NCBI GenBank assembly: GCA_016870575.1
Contig: VGBH01000005.1
Span: forward strand, 1 to 53,468
Direction of reading: 5' to 3'
DNA from: Actinomycetota bacterium
GTDB lineage: Bacteria > Actinomycetota > Actinomycetes > S36-B12 > UBA5976
Length of the DNA stretch: 53,468 nucleotides
The notes beneath the pieces were generated by a model. It ran no database searches. It had not been told where the DNA came from and saw nothing but the letters and a program-made list of their open reading frames with translations. The translations under genes were made by a program, and so were the position numbers. The stretch's first letter is position 1. Each line of letters opens with the position of its first letter. Positions 39,168 to 51,510 of the stretch are shown piece after piece.

Positions 39168-39874
39168 AGTGCACTAATTGTATTAAGTAAATCTGCAACG
39201 CCAACTCCAGTTGTGGATATGGTTTTTACTACCGGTGGTTTATGTGCCATGCTAGACATCTCTAGCATGGCATTTATCTCAGATACTGTGCCATCTGCTC
39301 CATCTCGATCTGATTTATTCACCACAAAGATGTCCGCAATTTCAAAGACTCCGGCCTTAGCCGCTTGAATTGCATCGCCCATTCCAGGAGCAACTACAAC
39401 AAGCACAGTTTGTGCTACAGATGCTATTTCAACTTCGTTCTGTCCTACACCAACTGTTTCGATCAAGACATAATCGAAATACAAACTTGATAGCAACTTA
39501 ATTTGTGCGGATGCTGACTTGGCAAGTCCTCCTAAATGTCCACCAGCTGAGACTGATCGAATGTACACATTTGGATTTGTGGCATGAGTCTGCATTCGGA
39601 TTCGGTCACCTAGTAGTGCACCACCTGTTATAGGGCTGGATGGGTCAACTGCTAGCACGGCAACTTTCTTGCCATCTGCTACTAGTTGAGCAATCAATGC
39701 ATTTGTTAAAGTAGATTTTCCTACACCAGGAGAACCTGTGATTCCAATGGTTTTACTCTTTGGCTCTAATTCAAATTCATTAATGATATTTGGATCTGCC
39801 GTTACCAGAGTAAGTAATTTCCCAAGAGCACGAACGTCGCCTACTCGAGCAGAGACTAGTAAATCATTAACCAT
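39164..39874 (-). CDS. MeaB/ArgK-type P-loop GTPase, short form
   Basis: IGITGSPGVGKSTLTNALIAQL, VLAVDPSSPITGGALLGDRIRM, VLIETVGVGQNEVEIA, VVNKSDRDGAD. Confidence 0.9.
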   Translation of the reverse strand: MVNDLLVSARVGDVRALGKLLTLVTADPNIINEFELEPKSKTIGITGSPGVGKSTLTNALIAQLVADGKKVAVLAVDPSSPITGGALLGDRIRMQTHATNPNVYIRSVSAGGHLGGLAKSASAQIKLLSSLYFDYVLIETVGVGQNEVEIASVAQTVLVVVAPGMGDAIQAAKAGVFEIADIFVVNKSDRDGADGTVSEINAMLEMSSMAHKPPVVKTISTTGVGVADLLNTISAL

Positions 39875-39876
39875 AA

Positions 39877-41037
39877 TTAAACTTTAAGAATCAAGGCGTC
39901 GCCTTGCCCAGTACCACCACACAAACCAGCAGCACCAATTCCCCCGCCACGTCGCTTTAGTTCATAAATCAAGGTGGTAACCAATCGAGCTCCCGATGCA
40001 CCTACAGGATGACCAATTGCAATTGCGCCGCCATTTACGTTAGTTATTTCACTTGTAATACCAAGTTTTTTCATTGAAACTAAACTCACTGATGCAAATG
40101 CTTCATTTATTTCAACCAAATCCAAATCAGAAACTTTTAACTTTGCTCTTTCCAAAGCACAATTAATTGCATTTGCTGGTTGCTCATGAAGTGCAGTATC
40201 GGGTCCAGCAACAGATCCATGTGAAATGATTTCAGCTAGATAAGGGATACCTAGTTTCTCGGCTTTAGTTTTGGACATAACTACCAACGCTGCAGCACCG
40301 TCACTAATTGAAGAAGAGTTTCCGGCAGTAATGGATCCGTTTGGATTAAATGCGGGTTTTAATTTAGCCAACGCCTCTGCAGTTGCATTAGAGCGAATAC
40401 CCTCGTCCGTTTGAATTGAATGATTATCGACCTCAATAGGCGAAATTTCTTCAGCTAACCAACCTGCTTGAGTTGCAGTTGCAGCTCGTAAATGAGACTG
40501 CAGAGCTATTTCATCTTGAGCGCTACGGGTTAATTGATAGCGAGGATTGAAGTTATCTGTTGCAGTACCCATAGTTATATGTTCAAAACTGCAAAGCAGC
40601 GCATCGTGCTGCATAGAATCAATCACTACCCCATCACCATACTTCAATCCTTTACGGTAATTTGGCAATAGATGCGGAGCATTTGTCATTGATTCCATAC
40701 CACCAGCCATTACTACTTGGTTTGCATCGCTGTTGATCAAATAGTGTGCCATTGCTATTGCACTTATTCCGCTTAAGCAAACTTTATTGATGCTTGTTGC
40801 TGGCACATTTAAACTTAACCCTGCAGCAATTGCTGCTTTGCGCGCAGCAGACTGACTACTCCCAGCCTGAATTACTTGACCCAGAAATACTTCGGTTATC
40901 AGATCTGGTGAAATGCCAGCTCGCGAAACCGCTGCCTTAATGGCGTGCCCGCCAAGATCTGCCGCGCTAAGGCTTGATAGCCCACCTAGTAATTTTCCAA
41001 AGGGGGTCCGCGCTGCACTCACTATTACCGTTGACAA
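39877..41037 (-). CDS. Acetyl-CoA C-acetyltransferase (thiolase)
   Basis: INKVCLSGISAIAMA, GGMESMTNAPHL, NVNGGAIAIGHPVGASGAR; TTG start with GGAGG site. Confidence 0.95.
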   Translation of the reverse strand: MSTVIVSAARTPFGKLLGGLSSLSAADLGGHAIKAAVSRAGISPDLITEVFLGQVIQAGSSQSAARKAAIAAGLSLNVPATSINKVCLSGISAIAMAHYLINSDANQVVMAGGMESMTNAPHLLPNYRKGLKYGDGVVIDSMQHDALLCSFEHITMGTATDNFNPRYQLTRSAQDEIALQSHLRAATATQAGWLAEEISPIEVDNHSIQTDEGIRSNATAEALAKLKPAFNPNGSITAGNSSSISDGAAALVVMSKTKAEKLGIPYLAEIISHGSVAGPDTALHEQPANAINCALERAKLKVSDLDLVEINEAFASVSLVSMKKLGITSEITNVNGGAIAIGHPVGASGARLVTTLIYELKRRGGGIGAAGLCGGTGQGDALILKV

Positions 41038-41122
41038 TCAAACCTCCAGTCAAATAACAGGCTAAAACTACCGCCAGCGTAGAGTTATGCCTGCACTACC
41101 ACATAAGATAGAAGGAACTTTC

Positions 41123-41548
41123 GTGAGTGAACTTGCTGAGTACCTGATTCAACTAGACCACGTTGGTATTGCAGTTTCGGACCTAAATACTGCAATTGAG
41201 TTTTATCAAGGAACTTTAGGTATGGTGCCAATCCACCAAGAAGAGAACCTAGAGCAGCAGGTGGTTGAAGTAATGCTGCAGCCACCTGGCGGCGGTGCAC
41301 TTATCCAATTACTTGCTCCGTTAACAAGTGAGAGTGAGATTGCTAAATTCCTTGACCGCAATGGTGTTGGGGTGCAACAGATTGCTTACCGTGTAAGTGA
41401 TGTTACTGCGGCATGTGCTGCAGCCAGGGCCGCGGGAATTCGAGTTATATATCCAAACGCAAAGAGAGGTACTAACGATTCATTAATAAATTTCTTGCAT
41501 CCTAAAGATTGTGGCGGTGTGCTAATCGAGTTGGTGCAGGTTAACTAA
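41123..41548 (+). CDS. mce: Methylmalonyl-CoA epimerase
   Basis: LIQLDHVGIAVSDLNTAIEFYQGTLGM...GVGVQQIAYRVSDV...LINFLHPKDCGGVLIELVQ; GTG at 41123 after GAAGGAAC preferred over ATG at 41087. Confidence 0.92.
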   Translation: MSELAEYLIQLDHVGIAVSDLNTAIEFYQGTLGMVPIHQEENLEQQVVEVMLQPPGGGALIQLLAPLTSESEIAKFLDRNGVGVQQIAYRVSDVTAACAAARAAGIRVIYPNAKRGTNDSLINFLHPKDCGGVLIELVQVN

Positions 41549-41608
41549 TCAAAGTAGATTAAGTGTTTTTTAGAGAATCAATTTTAAGAAATATTTAGTA
41601 GCGTTTTT

Positions 41609-42364
41609 TTAAGAATTCTTACCTATTGGTTCAACAAACCGAGTCATATCGCCATCATATTCTTGTGGAATTGGTATTGCTGCCGGATTTAAATTAGAAA
41701 CAATTTCCGACAGAACTCGATAAACACTAGGCTCACCTGTCCATAAATGCTTGGCACCAGCAACTTCAATCAACTTGATATTTGGTAGTTGGGAAAATCG
41801 CTCTCGTGCTTTTATGGGTGACAAGAAGTCATCGAATTCAGGAATTAAAGCAACAAAGGGAAGTTTGAAATCTTTCCATTGCGCTAATTCGATATCAGAA
41901 GTCCAGCGAAGAGGCGGAGAAAGTAAAAACACACCCGCAATATCCAAATGTCGAGCATGCTTTAGAACTACATCAGTACCAAAAGACCAACCAACCAACC
42001 ATGGTTTAGGAAGTTCTTTCTGCTTCACAAAATCTACAGCAGCAATTAGATCTTTGCCTTCGCCATTCGCGCTATCCCAAAAACCTTGTGATTTACCGCG
42101 CGCACTTTCTGCGCCACGAAAATTAAAACGAACAACAGCAATTGAACTTAACTCAGGTAATCTCCATGCTGCTTTGCGGATAATGTGACTATCCATCATT
42201 CCACCGTGAGTTGGAAGTGGATGAAGGCAGATCATGGTTGCAACCGGAACGCTGTCCTTGGGCATAGCTAATTCGCCAACTAAAGTAAGTTTGTCGGAAG
42301 TTATTAGCTCAATTTCAATACGATTAGCCGGCAAAATGCTGGTAGAAGTTATCTCAGCCATCAA
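41609..42364 (-). CDS. Alpha/beta hydrolase family protein
   Basis: CLHPLPTHGGMMDSHI, VRFNFRGAESARG, LVGWSFGTDV. Confidence 0.88.
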   Translation of the reverse strand: MMAEITSTSILPANRIEIELITSDKLTLVGELAMPKDSVPVATMICLHPLPTHGGMMDSHIIRKAAWRLPELSSIAVVRFNFRGAESARGKSQGFWDSANGEGKDLIAAVDFVKQKELPKPWLVGWSFGTDVVLKHARHLDIAGVFLLSPPLRWTSDIELAQWKDFKLPFVALIPEFDDFLSPIKARERFSQLPNIKLIEVAGAKHLWTGEPSVYRVLSEIVSNLNPAAIPIPQEYDGDMTRFVEPIGKNS

Positions 42365-42663
42365 AATCTCGGTGCTCCACCACGGTGCTGAGTTGCTCTT
42401 CGATTATCACGATGCTGCCAACAAACTTTGTGCCAGTGCCTTCTGTGATCAGCATCTTCATCACCTTCAGGCCAAACTACTACATGTGCAGTAGCCGGAC
42501 GCACTTCATGATCGCATCCTGGGCAGCGATATGTTTTTGTTGAACCTGAACCACTTAGTTGTCTAACAACATATGAAATGCCTTGCCAATCTTCAATGGT
42601 TTGATTAGAAGTTGCCCGAAGTTCACGCTGCTCGGCAACTTGTCGTCTGTTTCGTCTACCCAT
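42361..42663 (-). CDS. Conserved small zinc-ribbon-like protein
   Basis: KTYRCPGCDHEVRPATAHVVVWPEG...HRRHWHKVCW; resembles an actinobacterial conserved hypothetical family. Confidence 0.7.
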   Translation of the reverse strand: MGRRNRRQVAEQRELRATSNQTIEDWQGISYVVRQLSGSGSTKTYRCPGCDHEVRPATAHVVVWPEGDEDADHRRHWHKVCWQHRDNRRATQHRGGAPRF

Positions 42664-42707
42664 ACCCGTATTCTTGCCTAGATTAAAACAAAGCGGAGAA
42701 TGAGGTT

Positions 42708-43031
42708 ATGGCCGATTGGGGAAGTTATTCATTTATCTATGGTCCATTAATGGGAGCATTCCTAATAGGTGTATTGATTTTGCTACTTCGTTGGACCTTC
42801 TCTAGGGGTCACTCACTCGTTGAGCGGAAAGTTAGACCAAGCACTCCAGATAACTACGGGATGTTGGTTGAAGTTACTCGACCAATCAGCCTTATTGATG
42901 GTGAGATGCTCAAACAGCAACTAAATGCGGTTGGAATAAAGGCAACTGTGGCTTTAACTGTAGATGGCGTTCAGTTAATGGTTTGGCCGAAAGATCTTGC
43001 GAAAGCCAAACGGACATTGGCCATTAGTTAA
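42708..43031 (+). CDS. Conserved membrane protein with C-terminal DUF2007/SPOR-like fold candidate
   Basis: One N-terminal TM helix ([20 protein letters not shown]) and small alpha/beta C-terminal domain. Confidence 0.6.
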   Translation: MADWGSYSFIYGPLMGAFLIGVLILLLRWTFSRGHSLVERKVRPSTPDNYGMLVEVTRPISLIDGEMLKQQLNAVGIKATVALTVDGVQLMVWPKDLAKAKRTLAIS

Positions 43032-44299
43032 CTTTCAATTTCTCTTGAGATATCTGCACCAAGCGAACTCAAAACTGAAACAAAATTCTCATAACCGCGG
43101 TCCACATGTGTAACACCACTCACTAAAGTTGTGCCATCTGCTATCAATCCTGCTATCACAAGCGCTGCTCCTGCGCGAACATCTGTTGAAACTACTGGTG
43201 CACCACTTAATTTATTAACTCCCTTTACTAAGCAATGGTGACCATCAATATGAATATCAGCACCAAGTCGAGCTAATTCCTGGGTAAATCTAAACCTAGC
43301 TTCAAATAAATTTTCAGTCACCATCGCTGAACCATTTGCAACGGCATTTAACACAATAAATTGCGGCTGCAAATCTGTTGGAAATCCTGGATAGGGCAAT
43401 GTAACAATATCAATTGAATTGGGACGACTATTCATAGAAACAGTAAATGAATCAGCATCGGTTTTTATCTCAGCGCCCATTTCGTGAAGTTTCGCTAATG
43501 GCAGTGATAGTAAGTTAGGATCAATACCAGAAATAGTTATCTGCCCCTGGGTGGCAATCGCAGCAGTTGCCCAAGTGCCAGCAACAATTCGATCTCCAAC
43601 CACTTGATGCGCAGTGGGTTGTAGTTCGCGAGCACCGGTAATGGTAAGTGTGGGAGTGCCAATACCAGATATTTTTGCTCCCATCTTGTTAAGTAACTGA
43701 CACAAATCGATAATCTCTGGCTCTCGAGCTGCATTTTCTAAAACAGTTTCGCCATCTGCCAGAACGGCAGCAGTTAGAATATTTTCGGTTGCACCAACAC
43801 TTGGTAAATCTAAAAAGATATGACTACCAACTAACCCATTAGGCGCTCGAGCAATTAGATAACCATGATCATTGCTGAACTCAGCTCCCATTTTGGTCAA
43901 ACCAGCTATGTGCATATCAACGCCACGTGAACCAATGTCGTCACCACCTGGCAATGCAACATCAACTTCACCACATCTTGCTAGAACTGGCCCCAATACA
44001 TTTATCGATGCGCGCATTCTTCGAACTAAGTCATAGTCTGCTCGATGACCAATTTCCATCGGTACATTTATCTCTACGCTAGCTGAATCAATCTGATGGT
44101 CAATCTCGCAACCAAGTCGAGTTAACAACTCCACCATAATCTCAACATCTGCAATATTTGGCACGTTTGTTAATTTCGTTTTGCCAGGAGCAAGCAGCGC
44201 CGCAGTCATCAGTTTCAGGACACTGTTTTTCGCGCCTGGGACGTGAACGCTCCCATTAAGTTGCGCTCCACCTGAAACCCGAAAAACTGATTCGCTCAC
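43028..44299 (-). CDS. murA: UDP-N-acetylglucosamine 1-carboxyvinyltransferase
   Basis: [48 protein letters not shown] start. Confidence 0.97.
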   Translation of the reverse strand: MSESVFRVSGGAQLNGSVHVPGAKNSVLKLMTAALLAPGKTKLTNVPNIADVEIMVELLTRLGCEIDHQIDSASVEINVPMEIGHRADYDLVRRMRASINVLGPVLARCGEVDVALPGGDDIGSRGVDMHIAGLTKMGAEFSNDHGYLIARAPNGLVGSHIFLDLPSVGATENILTAAVLADGETVLENAAREPEIIDLCQLLNKMGAKISGIGTPTLTITGARELQPTAHQVVGDRIVAGTWATAAIATQGQITISGIDPNLLSLPLAKLHEMGAEIKTDADSFTVSMNSRPNSIDIVTLPYPGFPTDLQPQFIVLNAVANGSAMVTENLFEARFRFTQELARLGADIHIDGHHCLVKGVNKLSGAPVVSTDVRAGAALVIAGLIADGTTLVSGVTHVDRGYENFVSVLSSLGADISREIES

Positions 44300-44351
44300 G
44301 ACACAAAGGCTAAGTGGTGCGTCAAAGCCGATTCACCCCTACCCTCGCCTA

Positions 44352-44921
44352 ATGGTCAACTTAACTCGAATTTACACCCGCACTGGCGATGATGGCACAA
44401 CCTCGCTTGGCGACTTTTCTCGCACAACCAAAATGGATTTGAGACTTGAAGCATATGCAGATTGTGATGAAGCAAATTGCGCAATCGGTGCTGCAATTGC
44501 AATGGGTAACTTAGATGCTGATGTAGTGCAGCTGTTAACGCGTGTGCAAAATGATTTATTTGATGTAGGAGCAGATCTGTGTACACCGGTAGTTGTTAAT
44601 CCAGAAGTTGAACCACTTAGGGTTACCGAAAATGAAATAAAAGCATTAGAAGAAGCTTGCGATAAATACAATGCAGAGCTAAAGCCGCTTAGGTCTTTTA
44701 TTTTGCCTGGTGGAACTCCTGGTTCAGCACTTTTGCATGTGGCACGAACAGTAGTTAGGCGAGCTGAGCGAAGCACTTGGACTGCCTTAGAACAGTATCA
44801 AGATATGAATATATTGGCTGGAAAATATCTAAATAGGCTCAGTGATTTACTTTTTATTTTAGCTCGATATGCAAATCGTCACGATGGTGATGTACTTTGG
44901 GTACCAGGTAAAAATCGCTAG
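44352..44921 (+). CDS. Cob(I)alamin adenosyltransferase (PduO type)
   Basis: IYTRTGDDGTTSLGDFSRTTKMDLRLEAYADCDEANCAIGAA...VRRAERSTWTALEQ. Confidence 0.95.
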   Translation: MVNLTRIYTRTGDDGTTSLGDFSRTTKMDLRLEAYADCDEANCAIGAAIAMGNLDADVVQLLTRVQNDLFDVGADLCTPVVVNPEVEPLRVTENEIKALEEACDKYNAELKPLRSFILPGGTPGSALLHVARTVVRRAERSTWTALEQYQDMNILAGKYLNRLSDLLFILARYANRHDGDVLWVPGKNR

Positions 44922-46078
44922 ATTGTTTGATTGCGAGTTTCGTCACGATGCTTTCTTAAGTACACCATAAAAGGCGTTCCTCCTGTACCAACCGCAGATG
45001 GATTGCCAGGAGTTTTTTGAGCTTGAGCGTGAATATATTCACCAGCATATTGCAAATGTAGCGCTCTAAAGTCTGCTAGTAAAGATATAGATTCATTTAT
45101 GAGTTTTAACAATACTTCATCACAATTTTGCTCAACATATTTTCTGATACTTGGTCCATTTTCAACCGCTTCAATGAATCTGACGTGTTCAGGTGGCATG
45201 TAGTAACGCATCTCCATCAGGTATTCGCGCAATTCATCTCTTTCATGTTCAATCCCTAAAGCAGCATCCAAGGCTGGAACAATTGCACTTTGCGCACCTG
45301 TCTCGCCGCGAAAGCTTTGACCTTGATTCCCATATTCACTCACACCTTGATAAACAACACCATTAGGTAAGGCTGGGTTGTTCTTCCAGCCAAATATGTA
45401 TGGTCGAACTCTATGAAAATAAACATAAGGATCACAACGCTCTGGCATTCTCGCTAATACTTGATACATCTGACTAATTGAATTGCGCAATTGAGATAAC
45501 GCAGCACTTAGCGATAGTGGGTCATTTGCCGAAACGGATTTTTGAGCAAGTTCAATAGCCTGTAATGCAGGTCCAGCCTTCTTCTCGATATCAATATGTA
45601 TCAAGATAAACCATTCTTCATCTTGTCCGGCCAGAAAACATTGTTGCAACGCAATGTTTCCAAGTTCTATAGGAGCGGACGAGTCAATTCGATACCAATT
45701 ATCAATTGCATATGAAGCATAACTAAGAATTGGCGGCCTTCCCAATTTCTTTCCGATTTCAAACCATGGCACTGCTAACTTGGCCGGCAAGACTTCAGCA
45801 GTGTCATTTGATGACCATTGATAAGCCATTCCGATGTAGCTCAATACCAGCATTGCTCTTCGAAGTTCAGCGTCAGAATTAACTTTAGACAAATTGAAAT
45901 CCGGTAAACGTTCAACTCGTGCGCGAAAGTCTGAAGCCATCAAATACTTTGGTAAATGTTTACCCATTTCGTCCCAGGACTCATTGCCTGGTGGCAAACT
46001 ATTTAATGGATCTTTGTGTTGAAGATAGCCAAACTCTGGACTTAATCCAAAATCTGCAAGCGATACCGGCTTGCTCAT
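44918..46078 (-). CDS. Indoleamine 2,3-dioxygenase family protein
   Basis: GRPPILSYASYAIDNWY; QSFRGETGAQSAIVPALDAALGI; EYLMEMRYYMPPEHVRFIEAVE (haem-ligand His region); GTGGTPFMVYLRKHRDET. Confidence 0.93.
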   Translation of the reverse strand: MSKPVSLADFGLSPEFGYLQHKDPLNSLPPGNESWDEMGKHLPKYLMASDFRARVERLPDFNLSKVNSDAELRRAMLVLSYIGMAYQWSSNDTAEVLPAKLAVPWFEIGKKLGRPPILSYASYAIDNWYRIDSSAPIELGNIALQQCFLAGQDEEWFILIHIDIEKKAGPALQAIELAQKSVSANDPLSLSAALSQLRNSISQMYQVLARMPERCDPYVYFHRVRPYIFGWKNNPALPNGVVYQGVSEYGNQGQSFRGETGAQSAIVPALDAALGIEHERDELREYLMEMRYYMPPEHVRFIEAVENGPSIRKYVEQNCDEVLLKLINESISLLADFRALHLQYAGEYIHAQAQKTPGNPSAVGTGGTPFMVYLRKHRDETRNQTI

Positions 46079-46081
46079 TAG

Positions 46082-46264
46082 TTATGCGGAACCTGACTTC
46101 CGCTTAAACATCTTTTTAGTTTTATTACTGCTACTTGCAGGGCCGATTCCTCGGTTGCCCCCATCAGCAACTCCGCCAACGTGTTGACGATTCTTTTTAG
46201 CTTCGATTGCTCGACGCATTAACTCTTTTTGATCGGGCTTATCAGGTTTTTCACTTTCGGTCAT
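46082..46264 (-). CDS. DUF5302-like small protein
   Basis: MTESEKPDKPDQKELMRRAIEAKKNRQHVGGVADGGNRGIGPASSSNKTKKMFKRKSGSA. Confidence 0.75.
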   Translation of the reverse strand: MTESEKPDKPDQKELMRRAIEAKKNRQHVGGVADGGNRGIGPASSSNKTKKMFKRKSGSA

Positions 46265-46287
46265 AGTCGCAATCTACTCCTACTTAC

Positions 46288-46647
46288 CTAACTATTGGCA
46301 ACTGCAAGGCGAACCTGATTACGTTTGAGCTTTTCTGGATTGTCTTGTGTGCTTAATGCCGCTGTAGCTTTCGCTATATCTATCTCATCTTTGAGCTCAC
46401 AACGCTGAGCGAAGATAGTTACTTCATTATGGTCTACCGTGACAAATCCACCGTGGACAGCAGCTGCAACTTTTTCGCCTGATTCTGTAGTAATAAATAC
46501 TGGCCCAATGGCAAGTGACGAAAGCATTGGCACATGCCCTGCCAAAATACCTAACTCACCATCTAATGTGCGCAGCACGACAATTCGTGCCTGACCCTGC
46601 CAAACAGCACGATCAGTTGCTAGCAGCGAAACTTTGATGGTAGACAT
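46288..46647 (-). CDS. atpC: ATP synthase epsilon subunit
   Basis: RTLDGELGILAGHVPMLSSLAIGPV; downstream of atpD. Confidence 0.95.
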   Translation of the reverse strand: MSTIKVSLLATDRAVWQGQARIVVLRTLDGELGILAGHVPMLSSLAIGPVFITTESGEKVAAAVHGGFVTVDHNEVTIFAQRCELKDEIDIAKATAALSTQDNPEKLKRNQVRLAVANS

Positions 46648-46650
46648 TAT

Positions 46651-49016
<2,366 letters not shown>

Positions 49017-49035
49017 TTTGCTGCGCTACCTATTC

Positions 49036-50670
49036 CTAGCTTCTTACTGTTCTTGTAACGGTTGCTCGCTTTATTTCAGATTCCGCCAAAGCATCAAATT
49101 GTTCATCTACAATCAATGGAGTTCCGTCTGACTTGATAAATGACTTCTTAAATGCACCAATTCCAGCAACTAATTTCTCAATATTGGCTTCAGATAAATC
49201 TCTAGTTTCGCGAACATCTGCCATTACATCTGAATGGTTGCTCTCTAAGTAGTGCAAGAACTCTGATTCAAAGCGCCTTACATCTTCAACTGGCACTTCA
49301 TCTAATCGACCAGTTGTTCCAGCCCAAATTGAGACAACTGCCTTCTCCATTGGAAATGGTGAGTACTGCGGTTGCTTAAGGAGTTCTACTAGGCGCGATC
49401 CACGTGCAATTGCTGCCTTAGACGCAGCATCCAAATCGGAACCGAAGGCCGCAAAGCTTTCTAACTCACGAAATTGAGCAAGATCTAAACGAAGTCGACC
49501 AGCAACTTTTTTCATACTCTTGGGTTGTGCGGAACCGCCTACACGAGAAACAGAAATACCAACGTTAATAGCTGGACGCACACCGGAGTTAAACAAATCA
49601 GTTTCCAAAAAGCACTGACCATCTGTAATAGAAATCACGTTTGTTGGAATATATGCAGAAACGTCATTCGCCTTAGTTTCAATAATTGGTAATCCAGTCA
49701 TTGAACCGCCACCTAGCTCATCACTTAACTTCGCACATCTCTCTAATAAACGTGAGTGTAAATAGAACACATCTCCAGGGTAAGCCTCGCGACCCGGTGG
49801 TCGGCGAAGAAGCAGGGACACAGCGCGATAGGCCTCTGCTTGCTTACTTAGATCATCAAAAACTATTAATACGTGCTCGCCCTTATACATCCAATACTGT
49901 CCAATTGCACTTCCAGTGTATGGAGCTAGGTACTTATAACCAGCAGGATCTGATGCAGGGGCTGCAACAATAGTTGTGTATTCCAGCGCACCTGCTTCTT
50001 GAAGTGCACCGCGAACTGCCGCGATGGTTGATCCTTTTTGGCCGATAGCTACATAAATACATTTAACTTGCTTTTTCTTATCGCCAGATTTCCAATTGGC
50101 TTTTTGGTTAATGATTGCATCCAGCGCTAGTGCGGTTTTGCCAGTTTGGCGATCTCCAATAATTAACTGGCGCTGACCTCGACCAATTGCAGTCATTGCA
50201 TCCACCGCTTTAATTCCTGTTTCTAATGGTTCCTTTACTGGCTGACGTTGCACCACAGTTGGTGCTTGAATTTCCAGCGCGCGCTCACCATCTGCTTTGA
50301 TGGGTCCTAAACCATCAATTGGATTACCAATTGCATCAACTACACGACCAAGGAATGTATCACCAACTGGTACTGAAAGCACGCGTCCAGTGCGGCGTAC
50401 TGGTTGACCTTCAGCAATGTGTGATGACTCTCCCAATAGCACTGTTCCAATTTCACGAACATCAAGATTTAGCGCAACGCCAAGTAGTCCACCATCAAAT
50501 TCGAGTAGTTCATTAACCATTGCTGATGGCAAACCTTCAACGCGGGCAATGCCATCACCAGTTTCGGCAACTCGTCCCACCTCTTCAATTGCAGTGCGCG
50601 GGGTGAATTCGCTAACTGTTTTCTCGATGGCAGCTTTAACGTCCTGAGGACGAATCTGCATCTCGGTCAT
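49036..50670 (-). CDS. atpA: ATP synthase alpha subunit
   Basis: [49 protein letters not shown]. Confidence 0.98.
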   Translation of the reverse strand: MTEMQIRPQDVKAAIEKTVSEFTPRTAIEEVGRVAETGDGIARVEGLPSAMVNELLEFDGGLLGVALNLDVREIGTVLLGESSHIAEGQPVRRTGRVLSVPVGDTFLGRVVDAIGNPIDGLGPIKADGERALEIQAPTVVQRQPVKEPLETGIKAVDAMTAIGRGQRQLIIGDRQTGKTALALDAIINQKANWKSGDKKKQVKCIYVAIGQKGSTIAAVRGALQEAGALEYTTIVAAPASDPAGYKYLAPYTGSAIGQYWMYKGEHVLIVFDDLSKQAEAYRAVSLLLRRPPGREAYPGDVFYLHSRLLERCAKLSDELGGGSMTGLPIIETKANDVSAYIPTNVISITDGQCFLETDLFNSGVRPAINVGISVSRVGGSAQPKSMKKVAGRLRLDLAQFRELESFAAFGSDLDAASKAAIARGSRLVELLKQPQYSPFPMEKAVVSIWAGTTGRLDEVPVEDVRRFESEFLHYLESNHSDVMADVRETRDLSEANIEKLVAGIGAFKKSFIKSDGTPLIVDEQFDALAESEIKRATVTRTVRS

Positions 50671-50702
50671 TTTGCTTCTCCTTGTTTCCAGGTTACGTCG
50701 GT

Positions 50703-51508
50703 TTAGCCGGCTACTTGATGGCGTGCTTGCCTCAAGCGTCCTGCAATAGTTCCATCAATAACATCATCGGCCACTCTGACTTCAATTCCACCAATTACAC
50801 TTGAATCAATTACTTCATCAAGATGAATTGGCTTTTGGTAAATCTTTGTTAGTGCATTTGTTAATCGAGTTCGCTGTGAATAATCAAGTGCAATTGCGAC
50901 TCGCAGTTTGGCTCGCAATCTAGCCCTGCGCGCTGCTGCTAAGTCAGCCACTTCTTCAAACACGCGATCCGTGCGGCGTCCTCTCAAATTTGCTGCCACG
51001 TGCGACAGCACTTTTATTGTGTAAAGGTGCGCTTTATCACTTAACAAGTTGGTAATTAGTTTCGCTTTTGCGGAAGCAACATATGCAGGATTGGTTAATC
51101 CCATTTGCAAATCGCCATTTTGGGCAACTAATCGAGCAAATCGAAATACTTCTTCTTCTACTCGATCAAGAACCTGTTCAGACTCGCTGCACTAAAGAAA
51201 ATTCGATAACCCGCCTGCTCTAAAACTTCTACCAGCTCAGCACCAGAGCTCCATCTTGTCTTTACAGCTGTTTTAACAATATCTAGTGCTTGATCAGCAA
51301 TTTGGTTAGTAAACAGGTCAGTAACTAACTTTGCTCTACTCTCTGGTTGACGTCCACCATCAGTTAAAAGATTCCGCAATTGAGCTTCAGATTCAATCAC
51401 TTTGGCAGCAGCAAGCACTCCCGTTGCAACATCAATAGCCGACTTACCCGTTACCGAATCAGCTAATTTCAGTATTTGACTTAGGGATTGCTTACTTGAT
51501 GACATCAT
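50703..51508 (-). pseudogene. atpH: ATP synthase delta subunit, reading frame interrupted by a frameshift (true mutation, sequence error or recoding)
   Basis: N-terminal half in ORF 51158..51508 and C-terminal half in frame of ORF 50703..51110; bridging translation SEQVLDRVEEEVFRFARLVAQNGDLQMGLTNP is in the second frame. Restoring one base gives 268 aa. Confidence 0.88.
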
Positions 51509-51510
51509 AA

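Noticed and set aside
41549-41608. AT-rich gap between mce and the hydrolase gene as a terminator or small RNA
   Set aside because: T-rich runs are present, but I found no convincing stem; only a short AAGAATTCTT palindrome.
41751-42188. 145-aa plus-strand ORF
   Set aside because: Antisense to the alpha/beta hydrolase gene; no motifs.
51150-51195. Programmed -1 frameshifting in atpH as the preferred explanation
   Set aside because: No canonical slippery heptamer or obvious downstream stimulatory structure within the permitted window; a one-base error or mutation is simpler.
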